Shown piece after piece: positions 38,036-48,529 of a DNA stretch of 64,000 nucleotides. How positions within the stretch are numbered: position 1 is the stretch's first letter; the number at the start of each line of letters is the position of its first letter. Position numbers and translations under genes: made by a program. The notes beneath the pieces were generated by a model that had not been told where the DNA came from, ran no database searches, and saw only the letters and a list, made by a program, of their open reading frames with translations. Source of the DNA: Paucibacter sp. Y2R2-4 (GTDB lineage: Bacteria > Pseudomonadota > Gammaproteobacteria > Burkholderiales > Burkholderiaceae_C); assembly GCF_025717535.1 (NCBI RefSeq), contig NZ_JAJIRO010000001.1:806001-870000 (forward strand), given 5' to 3'.

Positions 38036-38620
38036 ATGCAAAGCCGCCCCCTTTTTAAGCTCCTCAGCTCACTTTTGAAGCGAGCACTGCCGCTGGCAAT
38101 CCTCCTATCTGGCGCAGCGCAGGCGGCCGACCTGGACGTCGCTCAACGTCAGTGGCTGGCCGGTCAACGTCAGCAAGCCGTGGCCACCATTGAAAAGGCG
38201 CTGAGCGCCAACCCCAACGAGTTAAAGCTGCGATTTGCGCTCGGCGTGATGCGTATGGAACTGGGAGAGCTGGATCAGGCGACCAAGTTGTTCACCGCTT
38301 TGACGCAAGACTTTCCCGATATTGCTGAGCCCTACAACAACTTGGCGGTGATTCAAGCCGCGCGGGGCGAGCTGACCCAGGCCCAAAACAGCCTGGAGCA
38401 AGCCTTGGCTTTGCAGCCGGCCCATGCCCAAGCCCTTGAAAACCTCGGCGATGTGCTGCTACGGCAGGCAGCGCGCGCGTTTCAAAGCGCCCAGCAAGCG
38501 CAAACAGCGCCCAGCGCGTCGCTCACCCAGAAGCTCAAACTCACCCAGGAACTGTTGAGCCAAACTCAAGGAAGCCAAACTCAAGGGACAAGGCCCCTCG
38601 ACAAGGCGGCATTGCAGTGA
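38036..38620 (+). CDS. Secreted or membrane-anchored TPR protein
   Basis: The 194-residue product has an N-terminal signal or anchor (LLKRALPLAILLSGAAQA) and about three tetratricopeptide repeats at residues 30-150 (QAVATIEKALSANPNELKLR; QATKLFTALTQDFPDIAEPY; QAQNSLEQALALQPAHAQAL). The C-terminus holds a duplicated SQTQG. The start at 38036 directly precedes the signal. It is followed 57 bp later by ppiA, so it may act in envelope protein folding, but the partner is unknown. Confidence 0.78.
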   Translation: MQSRPLFKLLSSLLKRALPLAILLSGAAQAADLDVAQRQWLAGQRQQAVATIEKALSANPNELKLRFALGVMRMELGELDQATKLFTALTQDFPDIAEPYNNLAVIQAARGELTQAQNSLEQALALQPAHAQALENLGDVLLRQAARAFQSAQQAQTAPSASLTQKLKLTQELLSQTQGSQTQGTRPLDKAALQ

Positions 38621-38677
38621 TTGAGTGACAATCCGCGCCCACGCCCCTTGAAGTTCTGAGTTTCAGGAAGAAGACAT

Positions 38678-39283
38678 ATGCAAGCGACTCTTAAGCTGTC
38701 TGCAAAGCAACTGCTGCGCCGGATCACAACAGCTGGCGGCATCAGTGTGATGGCCCTCGTGCTGGCGGCCAGCGCCCAGGCGCAAACCGTCAAGCTGAGC
38801 ACCAGCGCAGGCGACATCCGCATCGCTTTGGACGCCGAGAAGGCGCCCAAATCAACTGCCAACTTCATCGCCTATGTGAAAGCCGGCCATTACAACGGCC
38901 TGATCTTTCACCGCGTGATCGAGAACTTCATGATCCAAGGTGGTGGATTCACCAAAGACATGAAGCAGTTGCCGACCCGGCCGCCCATTCCGCTGGAGTC
39001 GCGCAACGGCCTGCAAAACGTGCGCGGCAGCATCGCCATGGCGCGCACCAATGACCCCAATTCGGCCACCTCGCAGTTTTTCATCAACACCGTCGACAAC
39101 GCCTTTCTCGACGCCGAGAACTCGCGCGACGGCCAAGGCTATGCCGTGTTCGGCCAAGTCATCGAAGGCATGGACGTGGTGGACAAGATCCGCGCCCAGC
39201 CCGTCGGCGATCGCAACGGCCAACAAAACGTGCCGCTGACCCCCATCATCATCAACAAAGCCATTCTGGAGCCCAAGAAATGA
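38678..39283 (+). CDS. ppiA: Periplasmic peptidyl-prolyl cis-trans isomerase (cyclophilin)
   Basis: The 201-residue cyclophilin has a Sec signal peptide (hydrophobic [12 protein letters not shown], cleavage near AQAQ). Catalytic-core blocks are [30 protein letters not shown] and [13 protein letters not shown]. It speeds proline isomerisation in periplasmic proteins. It overlaps the next cyclophilin gene by 4 nt (ATGA), so the two are coupled. Confidence 0.9.
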   Translation: MQATLKLSAKQLLRRITTAGGISVMALVLAASAQAQTVKLSTSAGDIRIALDAEKAPKSTANFIAYVKAGHYNGLIFHRVIENFMIQGGGFTKDMKQLPTRPPIPLESRNGLQNVRGSIAMARTNDPNSATSQFFINTVDNAFLDAENSRDGQGYAVFGQVIEGMDVVDKIRAQPVGDRNGQQNVPLTPIIINKAILEPKK

Positions 39284-39783
39284 GCAAAACCGTCGAACTG
39301 CACACCAACCACGGCCTGATCGTCGTCGAACTCGATGACGCCAAAGCGCCCGTGACCACTGAGAACTTCCTGTCCTATGTGCGCAGCGGGCACTACAACG
39401 GCACGGTGTTCCACCGCGTCATCAAGGGTTTCATGATCCAAGGTGGCGGTTTCGAAGCCGGCATGAAGCAAAAGCCAACCACCGGCGAGATCAAGAACGA
39501 AGCCAATAACGGCCTGACCAACGAGCATTACACCCTGGCCATGGCCCGCACCAGCGCGCCGCACTCGGCCTCGGCCCAGTTCTTCATCAACACCACCAAC
39601 AACGGCTTCTTGAACTTCAAGTCCGAAACGCCTTCGGGCTGGGGCTATGCCGTGTTCGGCAAAGTCATCAGCGGCAAGGAAGTGGTCGATGCCATCGAGA
39701 AGGTTCGCACCGGTCGCGCCGGCGGTCACGACGATGTGCCACTCGAAAACGTGGTGATCGAGCGCGCCGTTGAACTTGCCTGA
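39280..39783 (+). CDS. ppiB: Cytoplasmic peptidyl-prolyl cis-trans isomerase (cyclophilin)
   Basis: The 167-residue protein is a PpiB-type cyclophilin with no signal peptide. It shows [50 protein letters not shown] and [12 protein letters not shown]. It is coupled to ppiA at its start and overlaps the likely lpxH start at its end. The ppiA-ppiB-lpxH order is common in beta-proteobacteria. Confidence 0.93.
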   Translation: MSKTVELHTNHGLIVVELDDAKAPVTTENFLSYVRSGHYNGTVFHRVIKGFMIQGGGFEAGMKQKPTTGEIKNEANNGLTNEHYTLAMARTSAPHSASAQFFINTTNNGFLNFKSETPSGWGYAVFGKVISGKEVVDAIEKVRTGRAGGHDDVPLENVVIERAVELA

Positions 39784-40597
39784 CTCTTCCGGTGAATTGA
39801 AGGGGCAGGCCAACTCCAATAGCGATTTGGCTGCGCCCCTGCTCTCCTTTGATGAATTGACGGCACCCGCCGAATGGCGCCGCATCGAGTTCCTCTCGGA
39901 CTTGCATCTCTCGGAGAAGACACCCGCCACCCTGGCGGCCCTGGAACGCCATCTGCAAGAAACCAGCGCCGACGCGGTCTTCTTGCTGGGCGACATCTTC
40001 GAGGTCTGGGTTGGCGACGATGCTCGCTTTGATCCCTTTGAGTCGCGCTGCGTCGAGATCTTGCGCGCCGCCAGCCAAAGACTGCACCTGGCCTTTATGG
40101 CTGGCAACCGAGACTTTCTGCTGGGCCCGGACATGCTGGCCGATTGCGGCATTCAAGCCCTGTCCGACCCCACCGTGCTGATTGCTTTCGGGCAACGCTG
40201 GCTGCTGACCCACGGGGATGCGCTCTGCCTCTCTGACGTGGCCTACCAAGCCTTCCGAGCGCAGGTACGAAAGAGCGCTTGGCAGCAGCAATTCTTGGCT
40301 CAGCCCCTAGCTGTGCGCAGGGCATTGGCCCAGCAGATGCGCGAGGGCAGCCAAAACCAACAAGCCATGCAAGAACAATGGGGCGATCTGGACGCCCAGG
40401 CTTGTATTGATTGGCTCCAAGCCACGCAGTGCTCAGCCATGATTCACGGCCACACCCACCGCCCCACCACGCATCAGCTGTCTGATGGCCTGCAACGCCA
40501 TGTGCTGAGCGACTGGGACTTCGAGTCCGAAGAAGCGCCGCGCGGCGATGTGCTGCGACTGCGGCAAGCCGGCCTGCGCCGGATCGCGCTGGCCTGA
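39770..40597 (+). CDS. lpxH: UDP-2,3-diacylglucosamine diphosphatase
   Basis: The enzyme makes lipid X in the lipid A pathway. Metallophosphoesterase motifs are all present: [45 protein letters not shown] and [11 protein letters not shown]. No ATG precedes the domain. Alternative starts are TTG at 39770 (used here, 275 residues, overlapping ppiB by 14 nt), TTG at 39797 and TTG at 39857; the true one is unclear. It ends in a TGATG overlap with mtfA. It is linked functionally to lpxK at the right end of the window. Confidence 0.9.
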   Translation: MNLPDSSGELKGQANSNSDLAAPLLSFDELTAPAEWRRIEFLSDLHLSEKTPATLAALERHLQETSADAVFLLGDIFEVWVGDDARFDPFESRCVEILRAASQRLHLAFMAGNRDFLLGPDMLADCGIQALSDPTVLIAFGQRWLLTHGDALCLSDVAYQAFRAQVRKSAWQQQFLAQPLAVRRALAQQMREGSQNQQAMQEQWGDLDAQACIDWLQATQCSAMIHGHTHRPTTHQLSDGLQRHVLSDWDFESEEAPRGDVLRLRQAGLRRIALA

Positions 40598-41391
40598 TGT
40601 GGCATTGGCTTCGGGAGTCCTGGCGACGGCGCCGTGAAGCTCAGGCCCTGCGCCGGCACGCCATCCCCGAAGCGCTTTGGCAACTGACGCTGCTGCGTTA
40701 CCCCTTTTTGGCCCGCCGCAGCCCGACTGAGCTGCAAGAACTGCGGCGCCTGTGCTCACTCTTTCTGGCCGAGAAAGAGTTTCACGGCGCCGCCGGCTTT
40801 GTGGTGACTGACGAAGTGGCCGTCGCGGTCGCCGCCCAGGCCTGCCTGCCGGTGCTGCGACTCGGGCTGGACTGGTACTCGGGCTTTGTCGGCATCGTCA
40901 TGCATGCCGATGAAGTGCTGGCACAACGCGAAGTCGTCGACGACGATGGCATTGTTCATCACTATGAAGAAGCCCTTGCCGGCGAGGCGATGGAAGGTGG
41001 GCCCTTGATGCTGACCTGGGCGTCCATCAAGGACGAGGGAGATATCGCAAGCATGGATCCGCATGAAGCAGGCGTCTTCAATGTGGTGATCCACGAATTT
41101 GCCCACATCATCGATATGCGAGACGGATTCGCCGACGGCGTCCCACCGATGCCCAGCAGCGCCGCGCGCGAGCAATGGCTACAAGTGCTGGATACGGAAT
41201 GGCAGGCATTTTGCGAACAGGTTGAGCAAGACCTGCCCTCGCCCATCGACGCTTACGGCAGCGAGAGCCCAGAAGAGTTCTTTGCAGTCGCAAGCGAAGC
41301 GTTTTTCGTGGCTCCCGAGGCGCTGTGGGCCGCGCACCCTGGTGTTTACCAATTGCTCTCAGGCTTCTTTCAACAAGATCCGCGGCCATAA
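40597..41391 (+). CDS. mtfA: Zinc-dependent peptidase of the MtfA family (M90)
   Basis: The 264-residue cytosolic metalloprotease has HEFAH at 166-170 in VVIHEFAHIIDMRDG and the third-ligand region ESPEEFFAVASEAFF. In E. coli MtfA binds the Mlc repressor and controls ptsG; whether that holds here is unknown. It is translationally coupled to lpxH and ends at a strong bidirectional terminator. Confidence 0.88.
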   Translation: MWHWLRESWRRRREAQALRRHAIPEALWQLTLLRYPFLARRSPTELQELRRLCSLFLAEKEFHGAAGFVVTDEVAVAVAAQACLPVLRLGLDWYSGFVGIVMHADEVLAQREVVDDDGIVHHYEEALAGEAMEGGPLMLTWASIKDEGDIASMDPHEAGVFNVVIHEFAHIIDMRDGFADGVPPMPSSAAREQWLQVLDTEWQAFCEQVEQDLPSPIDAYGSESPEEFFAVASEAFFVAPEALWAAHPGVYQLLSGFFQQDPRP

Positions 41392-41419
41392 AAAAACAGG
41401 CCGCTCGGGCCTGTTTTTA
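41391..41419. terminator. Bidirectional Rho-independent terminator between mtfA and clpA
   Basis: AAAAACAGGCC pairs with GGCCTGTTTTT around a short loop. A T-run follows on the plus strand (for mtfA) and on the minus strand (for clpA). Confidence 0.9.
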
Positions 41420-41443
41420 CTTTGCAGCGGCCTTGCCGCGAGA

Positions 41444-43759
41444 TCAGTTGGCGGTTGCCGGCTCCGCCTTGGGCTTGTTGTCGCGAACCTTCAGCGGCTG
41501 AATATCCAGCTGAACTTCGCCGGCGTCGTCCACATCCACGCTCAGACGCCCGCCTTCGACCAAACGGCCGAACAGCAACTCGTCCGCCAAGGCACGACGG
41601 ATCGTGTCCTGGATCAAGCGCTGCATCGGGCGCGCCCCCATCAGCGGGTCGAAGCCCTTCTTGGCCAAGTGCTTGCGCAAGGCGTCGCTGAACGTGACTT
41701 CGACCTTCTTCTCTTGCAACTGGCTTTCCAGTTGCAGCAAGAACTTGTCGACCACGCGCATGATGATTTCCTCATCCAGCGCACGGAAGGACACGATGGC
41801 ATCCAGGCGATTGCGGAACTCGGGCGTGAACAAGCGTTTGATATCGCCCATCTCATCGCCCTGCTGGCGCGAGTTGGTGAAACCGATGGTCGACTTGTTC
41901 ATCGTCTCGGCGCCCGCATTGGTCGTCATGATGATGATGACATTGCGGAAGTCGGCCTTGCGCCCGTTGTTGTCGGTCAGCGAGCCATGGTCCATCACCT
42001 GCAGCAGCACGTTGAAGACATCTGGGTGCGCCTTCTCGATTTCGTCGAGCAAGAGCACCGCATGCGGCTTCTTGGTAACGGCCTCGGTCAGCAAGCCCCC
42101 TTGGTCAAAGCCCACATAGCCCGGAGGCGCGCCGATCAAGCGGCTGACCGCATGACGCTCCATGTACTCGGACATGTCGAAGCGAATCAGCTCGATGCCC
42201 AAGATGTAGGCCAGCTGCTTGGCCACCTCGGTCTTGCCGACGCCGGTGGGGCCGCTGAACAAGAAGCTGCCGATCGGCTTGTCTGGTTTACCCAGGCCTG
42301 AGCGCGCCATCTTGATGGCGGCAGCCAGGGCTTCGATCGCCGGTTCTTGGCCGAACACCACGCTGTTCAGATCGCGATCCAGGGTCTTCAGCTTGCCTCT
42401 ATCATCGCTGGACACCGAGGCGGGCGGGATGCGCGCGATCTTGGCAACGATGTCTTCGACCTCGTTGCGAGTGATGGTCTTCTTCTGCTTGTTCTTGGGC
42501 AGGATGCGCTGGGCCGCGCCGGCCTCGTCGATCACATCGATGGCCTTGTCCGGCAGATGACGATCATTGATGTACTTGGCCGACAACTCGGCCGCGGCTT
42601 GCAAAGCGCCCAGCGCGTACTTGACGCTGTGGTGCTCTTCAAATCGCGACTTCAAGCCCTTCAAGATCTCAACCGTTTGCTCCACCGAGGGCTCGGCCAC
42701 ATCGACCTTTTGGAAGCGACGTGACAGTGCAGCGTCTTTCTCAAAAATACCGCGGTATTCGCTGAAGGTGGTGGCACCAATGCACTTCATGGCGCCGCTG
42801 GACAAAGCCGGCTTGAGCAAATTGCTCGCATCCAGCGTACCACCGGAAGCTGCACCCGCACCGATCAAGGTGTGGATTTCATCGATGAAGAGAATCGCGT
42901 TGGGCTGCTCCTTCAACTGCTTGAGCACCGCCTTCAAGCGCTGCTCAAAATCACCGCGGTACTTGGTACCGGCCAGCAAAGAGCCCATATCCAGCGAATA
43001 GACCACAGCCTCAGCCAAGACCTCGGGCACTTCGCCTTCGGTGATGCGCCAGGCCAGACCTTCGGCGATGGCGGTCTTGCCGACACCGGCCTCACCGACC
43101 AGCAGCGGATTGTTCTTGCGACGACGGCACAGAATCTGCACCACCCGCTCAACTTCCAACTCGCGGCCGATCAAGGGGTCGATCTTGCCGTCCTTGGCCT
43201 GCTGATTCAGGTTCTGGGTGAACTGCTCCAGCGGCGAGCCCTTGCCCTGCCCTTCGGCATCTTCACGCTCAGCCTCGGGACCACCGGCGCCGTCCTGGCC
43301 CTTAGGCGCTTCGGGCGGATCCGACTTCTTGATGCCGTGAGCGATGAAGTTCACCACATCGAGGCGAGTGACGCCTTGCTGATGCAAGTAATAGACCGCG
43401 TGCGAATCTTTCTCACCAAAGATAGCCACCAACACATTCGCGCCGGTGACTTCTTTCTTGCCACTGCCGGTGGACTGCACATGCATGATGGCGCGCTGAA
43501 TCACGCGCTGGAAGCCCAGCGTGGGCTGGGTATCCACCTCATCCGCACCGCCCACCGTGGGCGTGTTCTCTTTGATGAATTGCGCCAAGCTCTTGCGCAA
43601 ATCATCCAAATTGGCCGAGCATGCGCGCAGCACCTCGGCGGCAGACGGGTTGTCCAACAGGGCCATCAGCAAGTGCTCGACGGTGATGAACTCATGGCGC
43701 TGCTGGCGCGCCTCGACGAACGCCATGTGCAGGCTGACTTCAAGCTCTTGCGCAATCAT
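41444..43759 (-). CDS. clpA: ATP-dependent Clp protease ATP-binding subunit
   Basis: The 771-residue AAA+ unfoldase works with ClpP and the adaptor ClpS. It has an N-domain ([20 protein letters not shown]), a first ATPase with [13 protein letters not shown], a second with [13 protein letters not shown], Walker [14 protein letters not shown] and the ClpP-binding loop STIGFTN. The start at 43759 overlaps the clpS stop (ATGA). An acidic Gly/Pro-rich linker occurs near residues 155-180. Confidence 0.96.
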   Translation of the reverse strand: MIAQELEVSLHMAFVEARQQRHEFITVEHLLMALLDNPSAAEVLRACSANLDDLRKSLAQFIKENTPTVGGADEVDTQPTLGFQRVIQRAIMHVQSTGSGKKEVTGANVLVAIFGEKDSHAVYYLHQQGVTRLDVVNFIAHGIKKSDPPEAPKGQDGAGGPEAEREDAEGQGKGSPLEQFTQNLNQQAKDGKIDPLIGRELEVERVVQILCRRRKNNPLLVGEAGVGKTAIAEGLAWRITEGEVPEVLAEAVVYSLDMGSLLAGTKYRGDFEQRLKAVLKQLKEQPNAILFIDEIHTLIGAGAASGGTLDASNLLKPALSSGAMKCIGATTFSEYRGIFEKDAALSRRFQKVDVAEPSVEQTVEILKGLKSRFEEHHSVKYALGALQAAAELSAKYINDRHLPDKAIDVIDEAGAAQRILPKNKQKKTITRNEVEDIVAKIARIPPASVSSDDRGKLKTLDRDLNSVVFGQEPAIEALAAAIKMARSGLGKPDKPIGSFLFSGPTGVGKTEVAKQLAYILGIELIRFDMSEYMERHAVSRLIGAPPGYVGFDQGGLLTEAVTKKPHAVLLLDEIEKAHPDVFNVLLQVMDHGSLTDNNGRKADFRNVIIIMTTNAGAETMNKSTIGFTNSRQQGDEMGDIKRLFTPEFRNRLDAIVSFRALDEEIIMRVVDKFLLQLESQLQEKKVEVTFSDALRKHLAKKGFDPLMGARPMQRLIQDTIRRALADELLFGRLVEGGRLSVDVDDAGEVQLDIQPLKVRDNKPKAEPATAN

Positions 43760-44112
43760 GCGGCCTCCATAATGCACTGCAAAGGATGGCCGGCTCGCCT
43801 TGCGGCTGCCAGCACCAATTCGACTTTCGTCGCTGCAACGTCCTTGCTGAAGACGCCACAGACCCCACGCCCATCGTGGTGGATTTTGAGCATGATCTGG
43901 GTCGCAGTATCCAGGTCATGGCGGAAATATTCCTGCAAGACCATCACGACAAATTCCATTGGCGTGAAATCGTCATTCAGGAGCAGGACTTGGTAGAGCC
44001 GCGGCGGCTCCGTTTTCTGGGTCTGACGCTCGACGGTGGTGGTGCCATCGAATTCATCTCGACCTGGCGGACCGGCCGGCGGTACAGGGGGTTGGCGGGG
44101 AAGATCTGGCAT
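43756..44112 (-). CDS. clpS: ATP-dependent Clp protease adaptor
   Basis: The 118-residue N-end-rule adaptor has a disordered Pro-rich N-terminus and then the conserved core [20 protein letters not shown], with AALRR-type end [20 protein letters not shown]. It binds proteins with destabilising N-terminal residues and delivers them to ClpA. It is coupled to clpA by a 4-nt overlap. Confidence 0.96.
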   Translation of the reverse strand: MPDLPRQPPVPPAGPPGRDEFDGTTTVERQTQKTEPPRLYQVLLLNDDFTPMEFVVMVLQEYFRHDLDTATQIMLKIHHDGRGVCGVFSKDVAATKVELVLAAARRAGHPLQCIMEAA

Positions 44113-44374
44113 GTCCTGATTCTATTCATTGAGGGCCGGCAACGTTGGCACGCTACACAGTACCCTTTTATGCATCTTGCGCCGAAGCGGCCAATTGCAA
44201 GCATTGAAATGGCAGCAGGCCGCTGCTTTTTTCTCAAGCTAGGCCGGCATCAGGGTCCACCCCATCCGGGCAGGTCCCAAATTGACACATCTTGAGCTCA
44301 ATTCAAAAATGCGCCGCGTGCTGCAAAGGCGGCACAAAAGAGCAAGCACAGCAGAATTGAGGAAGGAGTCTGGA

Positions 44375-44623
44375 ATGGCCTCAGGAACAGTCAAATGGTT
44401 CAACGACGCTAAGGGTTTTGGCTTTATCGAGCCTGAATCGGGCGGCGCCGATGTGTTCGCGCATTTTTCAGCCATCCAGATGGAGGGCTTTCGCACCCTT
44501 CAACAGGGCGGACGGGTGAATTTTGATCTGGTCGATGGCCCCAAAGGTCAGCTGGCACAGAACATTACGCCGGTTGAGGCGCATCAACAGGCAGCCCAGG
44601 CGGAAATGAGTGTGGCGGCCTGA
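44375..44623 (+). CDS. Cold-shock domain protein, CspA family
   Basis: The 82-residue single-strand nucleic-acid-binding protein begins [20 protein letters not shown] with RNP1 KGFGFI and RNP2 VFAHFS. The C-terminal tail is Ala/Gln-rich and longer than in E. coli CspA. GGAAGGAG at 44361-44368 fixes the start; the longer upstream frame is 5' leader. The 262 bp between clpS and this gene hold both promoters, and no clear cold-box was recognised. A strong terminator follows. Confidence 0.92.
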   Translation: MASGTVKWFNDAKGFGFIEPESGGADVFAHFSAIQMEGFRTLQQGGRVNFDLVDGPKGQLAQNITPVEAHQQAAQAEMSVAA

Positions 44624-44651
44624 TATCAGCGCCAGCGCCTGAAAAAAAAAC

Positions 44652-44680
44652 AAAAGGCCCGCGAACAGCGGGCCTTTTTG
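44652..44680. terminator. Bidirectional Rho-independent terminator between csp and icd
   Basis: AAAGGCCCGC pairs with GCGGGCCTTT around GAACA. TTTTTG follows on the plus strand, and a run of nine T lies close by on the minus strand, so both convergent transcripts can end here. Confidence 0.92.
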
Positions 44681-44746
44681 CTTGCGAGGCGCGGGCGATC
44701 GATGGCCGAGATCAAGCACTAGACCTGCACTCGGCACTGCGCCCTC

Positions 44747-46000
44747 TTACATATTCTCGATCATGACCTGGCCAAAGCCGGAGCAAGACACCTGAGTCGC
44801 GCCCTCCATCAAGCGGGCGAAGTCATAGGTGACCCGCTTGCTCAGAATGGACTTGCCCATGGACTCGATGATCAGATCGGCCGCTTCGGTCCAGCCCATG
44901 TGGCGCAACATCATTTCGGCCGAGAGGATTTCAGAACCAGGGTTCACATAATCTTTACCAGCGTACTTCGGTGCGGTGCCGTGGGTGGCCTCGAACATGG
45001 CGATCGAGTCGCTCAGATTGGCGCCGGGGGCGATGCCAATACCGCCGACTTGAGCGGCCAGCGCGTCCGACACATAGTCGCCGTTCAGGTTGAGCGTGGC
45101 GATGACCGAGTACTCGGCGGGGCGCAAGAGAATCTGCTGCAAGAAGGCGTCGGCGATGGAGTCCTTGATAGTGATGGGCTTGCCGTTCTTCGGATTGATC
45201 AGACGGCACCAGGGGCCGCCATCGATCAGTTCAGCACCAAACTCCTTCTGCGCCAGCGCATAAGCCCAGTCACGGAAGCCGCCTTCCGTGTACTTCATGA
45301 TGTTGCCCTTGTGCACAATGGTCACGCTGGGCTTGTCATTGTCGATGGCGTACTGAATGGCCTTGCGCACCAGGCGCTCGGTGCCCTCAATCGACACCGG
45401 CTTGACGCCTAAACCCGAAGTCTCGGGGAAACGGATCTTCTTGACGCCCATTTCCTCTTGCAAGAACTTGATCAGCTTCTTGGCTTTCTCGCTCTCGGCT
45501 TCAAACTCAATGCCGGCGTAGATGTCTTCCGAGTTCTCGCGGAAGATCACCATATCGGTCTTGTGCGGTTCTTTCACCGGCGAGGGCACGCCAGGGAAGT
45601 AACGTACGGGTCGCAGGCACACATAAAGGTCCAATTCCTGACGCAGGGCCACGTTCAGCGAACGAATGCCACCACCCACGGGCGTGGTCAGCGGCCCCTT
45701 GATGGACACCACATAGTCCTTCAACGCCTCCAGGGTCTCAGCCGGCAGCCAGACGTCCGGGCCATACACCTGGGTCGCTTTCTCACCGGCAAAAATCTCC
45801 ATCCAGTGAATTTGGCGGGTTCCGCCATAAGCCTTGGCCACCGCGGCGTCGACCACCTTGAGCATCACCGGCGTGATATCCAAGCCAGTGCCATCACCTT
45901 CGATATAGGGAATGATGGGCTGATCCGGCACATTCAATGTGTGATCCGCGTTGATGGTGATTTTGGAGCCCTTCGCAGGGATCTGGATATGCTGGAACAT
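44747..46000 (-). CDS. icd: NADP-dependent isocitrate dehydrogenase, dimeric type
   Basis: The 417-residue TCA-cycle enzyme oxidises isocitrate to 2-oxoglutarate. Marks are [20 protein letters not shown], the phosphorylation-site region [37 protein letters not shown], and [16 protein letters not shown]. It lies directly downstream of a second, unrelated isocitrate dehydrogenase (monomeric type) on the same strand, separated by a terminator. The pair suggests differential regulation. Confidence 0.96.
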   Translation of the reverse strand: MFQHIQIPAKGSKITINADHTLNVPDQPIIPYIEGDGTGLDITPVMLKVVDAAVAKAYGGTRQIHWMEIFAGEKATQVYGPDVWLPAETLEALKDYVVSIKGPLTTPVGGGIRSLNVALRQELDLYVCLRPVRYFPGVPSPVKEPHKTDMVIFRENSEDIYAGIEFEAESEKAKKLIKFLQEEMGVKKIRFPETSGLGVKPVSIEGTERLVRKAIQYAIDNDKPSVTIVHKGNIMKYTEGGFRDWAYALAQKEFGAELIDGGPWCRLINPKNGKPITIKDSIADAFLQQILLRPAEYSVIATLNLNGDYVSDALAAQVGGIGIAPGANLSDSIAMFEATHGTAPKYAGKDYVNPGSEILSAEMMLRHMGWTEAADLIIESMGKSILSKRVTYDFARLMEGATQVSCSGFGQVMIENM

Positions 46001-46084
46001 GAAGGAAGTTCTCCGGAAATAGTCGAGAGGGCGCCGCTCGAAACGCCAAAAATTCTAGCGACTTTAAACAGCAAAACGCGCCAA

Positions 46085-46116
46085 GAAAAAAGCCGACGCT
46101 GGGCGCCGGCTTTTTC
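46085..46116 (-). terminator. Rho-independent terminator of the monomeric icd gene
   Basis: On the minus strand, AAAAAGCCGGCG pairs with CGTCGGCTTTTTT. It lies 53 bp after the stop of the 745-residue enzyme and 84 bp before the dimeric icd start, so the two are probably separate transcripts. Confidence 0.85.
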
Positions 46117-46168
46117 AGTTTGAGTAAAAGAAGAATCTCAAAGAAAACTCTTCTTGGACTAGCCCCAA

Positions 46169-48406
46169 TCAGGCCAGCACGGTCGCCAAAGCGGCATTGA
46201 AACTGGCGCTAGGACGCATCACTTCAGCCAGCTTGTTTGCATCGGGCTTGTAGTAACCCCCGATATCAACAGGCTTGCCTTGCACCGCGGCCAACTCGGC
46301 AACGATGACGGTTTCTTTTTCGGCAAGAGCCTTTGCCAAAGGTGCAAACTTCGCGGCCAGCTCAGCATCTTCGGTCTGCGCAGCCAAAGCCTGGGCCCAG
46401 TACAGGGACAGATAGAACTGGCTGCCACGGTTGTCCAGCTGGCCAGTCTTGGGGCTGGGGTTCTTGTTGTTGTCCAACAGCTGGCCGGTGGCAGCATCCA
46501 GCGTCTTGGCGAGCAGCTTGGCCTTGGGGTTGTTGTTCTTCAGGCCCAGGTCTTCCAGGCTGACGGCCAAGGCCAGGAACTCACCCAAGGAGTCCCAGCG
46601 CAGATGGTTTTCTTCCACCAACTGCTGAACATGCTTAGGCGCCGAGCCACCCGCGCCGGTTTCGTACATGCCACCGCCGGCCATCAAGGGCACGATGGAC
46701 AGCATCTTGGCCGAGGTGCCCAGTTCCATGATGGGAAACAGGTCGGTCAGGTAGTCGCGCAGGATGTTGCCGGTGGCGCTGATGGTGTCCAAGCCACGGA
46801 TCACTCGCTCCAAGGTGTAACGCATGGCGCGAACTTGGCTCATGATCTGGATGTCCAGACCGGCCGTGTTGTGCTCGTGCAGGTACATCTTGACCTTGGT
46901 GATCAGCTGCGCTTCATGCGGACGGTACTGATCCAACCAGAACACCACCGGCATGCCGGAGTTGCGGGCGCGGTTCACGGCCAACTTGACCCAGTCGCGG
47001 ATGGCAGCGTCCTTGCACTGGCACATACGCCAGATGTCGCCCTGCTCCACGTCCTGGCTCATCAGCACTTCGCCGGTGTCCAGATCGGTGATATTGGCCA
47101 CGCCGTCTTCCGAGATCTCGAAGGTCTTGTCGTGCGAGCCGTACTCTTCGGCCTGCTGAGCCATCAAGCCGACATTGGGCACCGTGCCCATGGTCTTGGG
47201 ATCGAAGGCGCCGTGCCACTTGCAGAAATTGATCATCTCCTGATAGATGCGGGCAAAGGTCGACTCCGGCATCACGGCCTTGACGTCCTTCAAGCGGCCA
47301 TCTGCGCCCCACATCTTCCCGCCATTGCGGATCATGGCCGGCATCGACGCGTCAACAATGATGTCGTTGGGCGAGTGGAAGTTGGTGATGCCCTTGGCCG
47401 AATCAACCATGGCCAACTCGGGGCGGTGCTCGTGGCAGGCGTGCAGATCACGCTTGATTTCGTCTTGCTTGCTCTGCGGCAGCGTGGCGATCTTGTTGTA
47501 GAGATCGACCATGCCGTTGTTGACATTGATGCCTAGCTCTTCAAACAGCTTGCCGTGCTTGTCGAAGGCCTCGCGGTAGAAGATCTTCACGCAGTGACCG
47601 AAGACGATGGGGTGCGAGACCTTCATCATGGTGGCCTTGACGTGCAGCGAGAACATCACACCGGTCTGGCGCGCGTCTTCGATTTCCTTTTCATAGAAAT
47701 CCAGCAGCGCCTTCTTGCTCATGTACATGCTGTCGATGACTTCGCGATCCAGCAGCGCCACCTTGGGCTTGAGCACGATGGTCTGGCCACTCTTGGTGAT
47801 CAGCTCCATCTTGACGTTGCGGGCGCGGTCCAAGGTCATGGACTTTTCGCCGTGATAGAAGTCGCCGCCATGCATGTGCGAGACATGCGAGCGCGAAGCC
47901 TGGCTCCAATCGGCCATGCTGTGCGGGTTCTTGCGGGCGTATTCTTTGACGGCCTTGGGTGCGCGGCGGTCGGAGTTGCCTTCACGCAGCACCGGGTTCA
48001 CCGCACTGCCGATGCACTTGCCGTAGCGGGCCCGGATGTCCTTCTCTTCGTCGGTCTTGGGGCTTTCCGGATAGTCCGGGATCGGGTAGCCCTTGCCTTG
48101 CAGTTCCTTGATGGCGGCCTTCAGCTGAGCCACCGAGGCGCTGATATTGGGCAGCTTGATGATGTTGGCTTCAGGCTTCAGGGTCAGCTTGCCCAACTCA
48201 GACAGGCGGTCGGGCTGACGCTGCTCTTCACTCAGAAATTCTGGGAACTGACCCAGGACGCGGCCGGCCACGGAGATATCGCTGGTCTCGACGCGAACGC
48301 CTGCTGGCGCCGTGAAGGCCTGCACGATGGGCAGGAACGACGCCGTCGCCAGCAGCGGGGCCTCGTCGGTCAGGGTGTAGATGATGGTCGGCTGCGATGT
48401 TGTCAT
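46169..48406 (-). CDS. NADP-dependent isocitrate dehydrogenase, monomeric type
   Basis: The 745-residue protein is the IDH-II class: [20 protein letters not shown] at the start, then NVEIS-like [50 protein letters not shown] and [20 protein letters not shown] near the end. It performs the same reaction as the dimeric enzyme but has a different fold family. In bacteria with both, the monomeric form often serves cold or stress conditions or a high 2-oxoglutarate demand. A symmetric AAGTCTTA repeat lies about 95 bp upstream. Confidence 0.95.
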   Translation of the reverse strand: MTTSQPTIIYTLTDEAPLLATASFLPIVQAFTAPAGVRVETSDISVAGRVLGQFPEFLSEEQRQPDRLSELGKLTLKPEANIIKLPNISASVAQLKAAIKELQGKGYPIPDYPESPKTDEEKDIRARYGKCIGSAVNPVLREGNSDRRAPKAVKEYARKNPHSMADWSQASRSHVSHMHGGDFYHGEKSMTLDRARNVKMELITKSGQTIVLKPKVALLDREVIDSMYMSKKALLDFYEKEIEDARQTGVMFSLHVKATMMKVSHPIVFGHCVKIFYREAFDKHGKLFEELGINVNNGMVDLYNKIATLPQSKQDEIKRDLHACHEHRPELAMVDSAKGITNFHSPNDIIVDASMPAMIRNGGKMWGADGRLKDVKAVMPESTFARIYQEMINFCKWHGAFDPKTMGTVPNVGLMAQQAEEYGSHDKTFEISEDGVANITDLDTGEVLMSQDVEQGDIWRMCQCKDAAIRDWVKLAVNRARNSGMPVVFWLDQYRPHEAQLITKVKMYLHEHNTAGLDIQIMSQVRAMRYTLERVIRGLDTISATGNILRDYLTDLFPIMELGTSAKMLSIVPLMAGGGMYETGAGGSAPKHVQQLVEENHLRWDSLGEFLALAVSLEDLGLKNNNPKAKLLAKTLDAATGQLLDNNKNPSPKTGQLDNRGSQFYLSLYWAQALAAQTEDAELAAKFAPLAKALAEKETVIVAELAAVQGKPVDIGGYYKPDANKLAEVMRPSASFNAALATVLA

Positions 48407-48492
48407 GTGGTTTCCAGATCGGCCATCTTCTGGCCCAAGGAGTGGAACGATTAGGGCGCCAATTCTAAGTCAGCGGCGCCGCCTGCGGACTC

Positions 48493-48511
48493 AAGTCTTA
48501 TATAAGTCTTA
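48493..48511. promoter_or_regulatory. AAGTCTTA-TAT-AAGTCTTA element upstream of monomeric icd
   Basis: Two identical AAGTCTTA octamers flank TAT, forming also the 10-bp palindrome CTTATATAAG at 48497-48506. The element is in the only spacer upstream of the monomeric icd gene and looks like a regulator site or an AT-rich promoter core. The binding protein is unknown. Confidence 0.5.
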
Positions 48512-48529
48512 GAAAACTCATGCGAAGAA

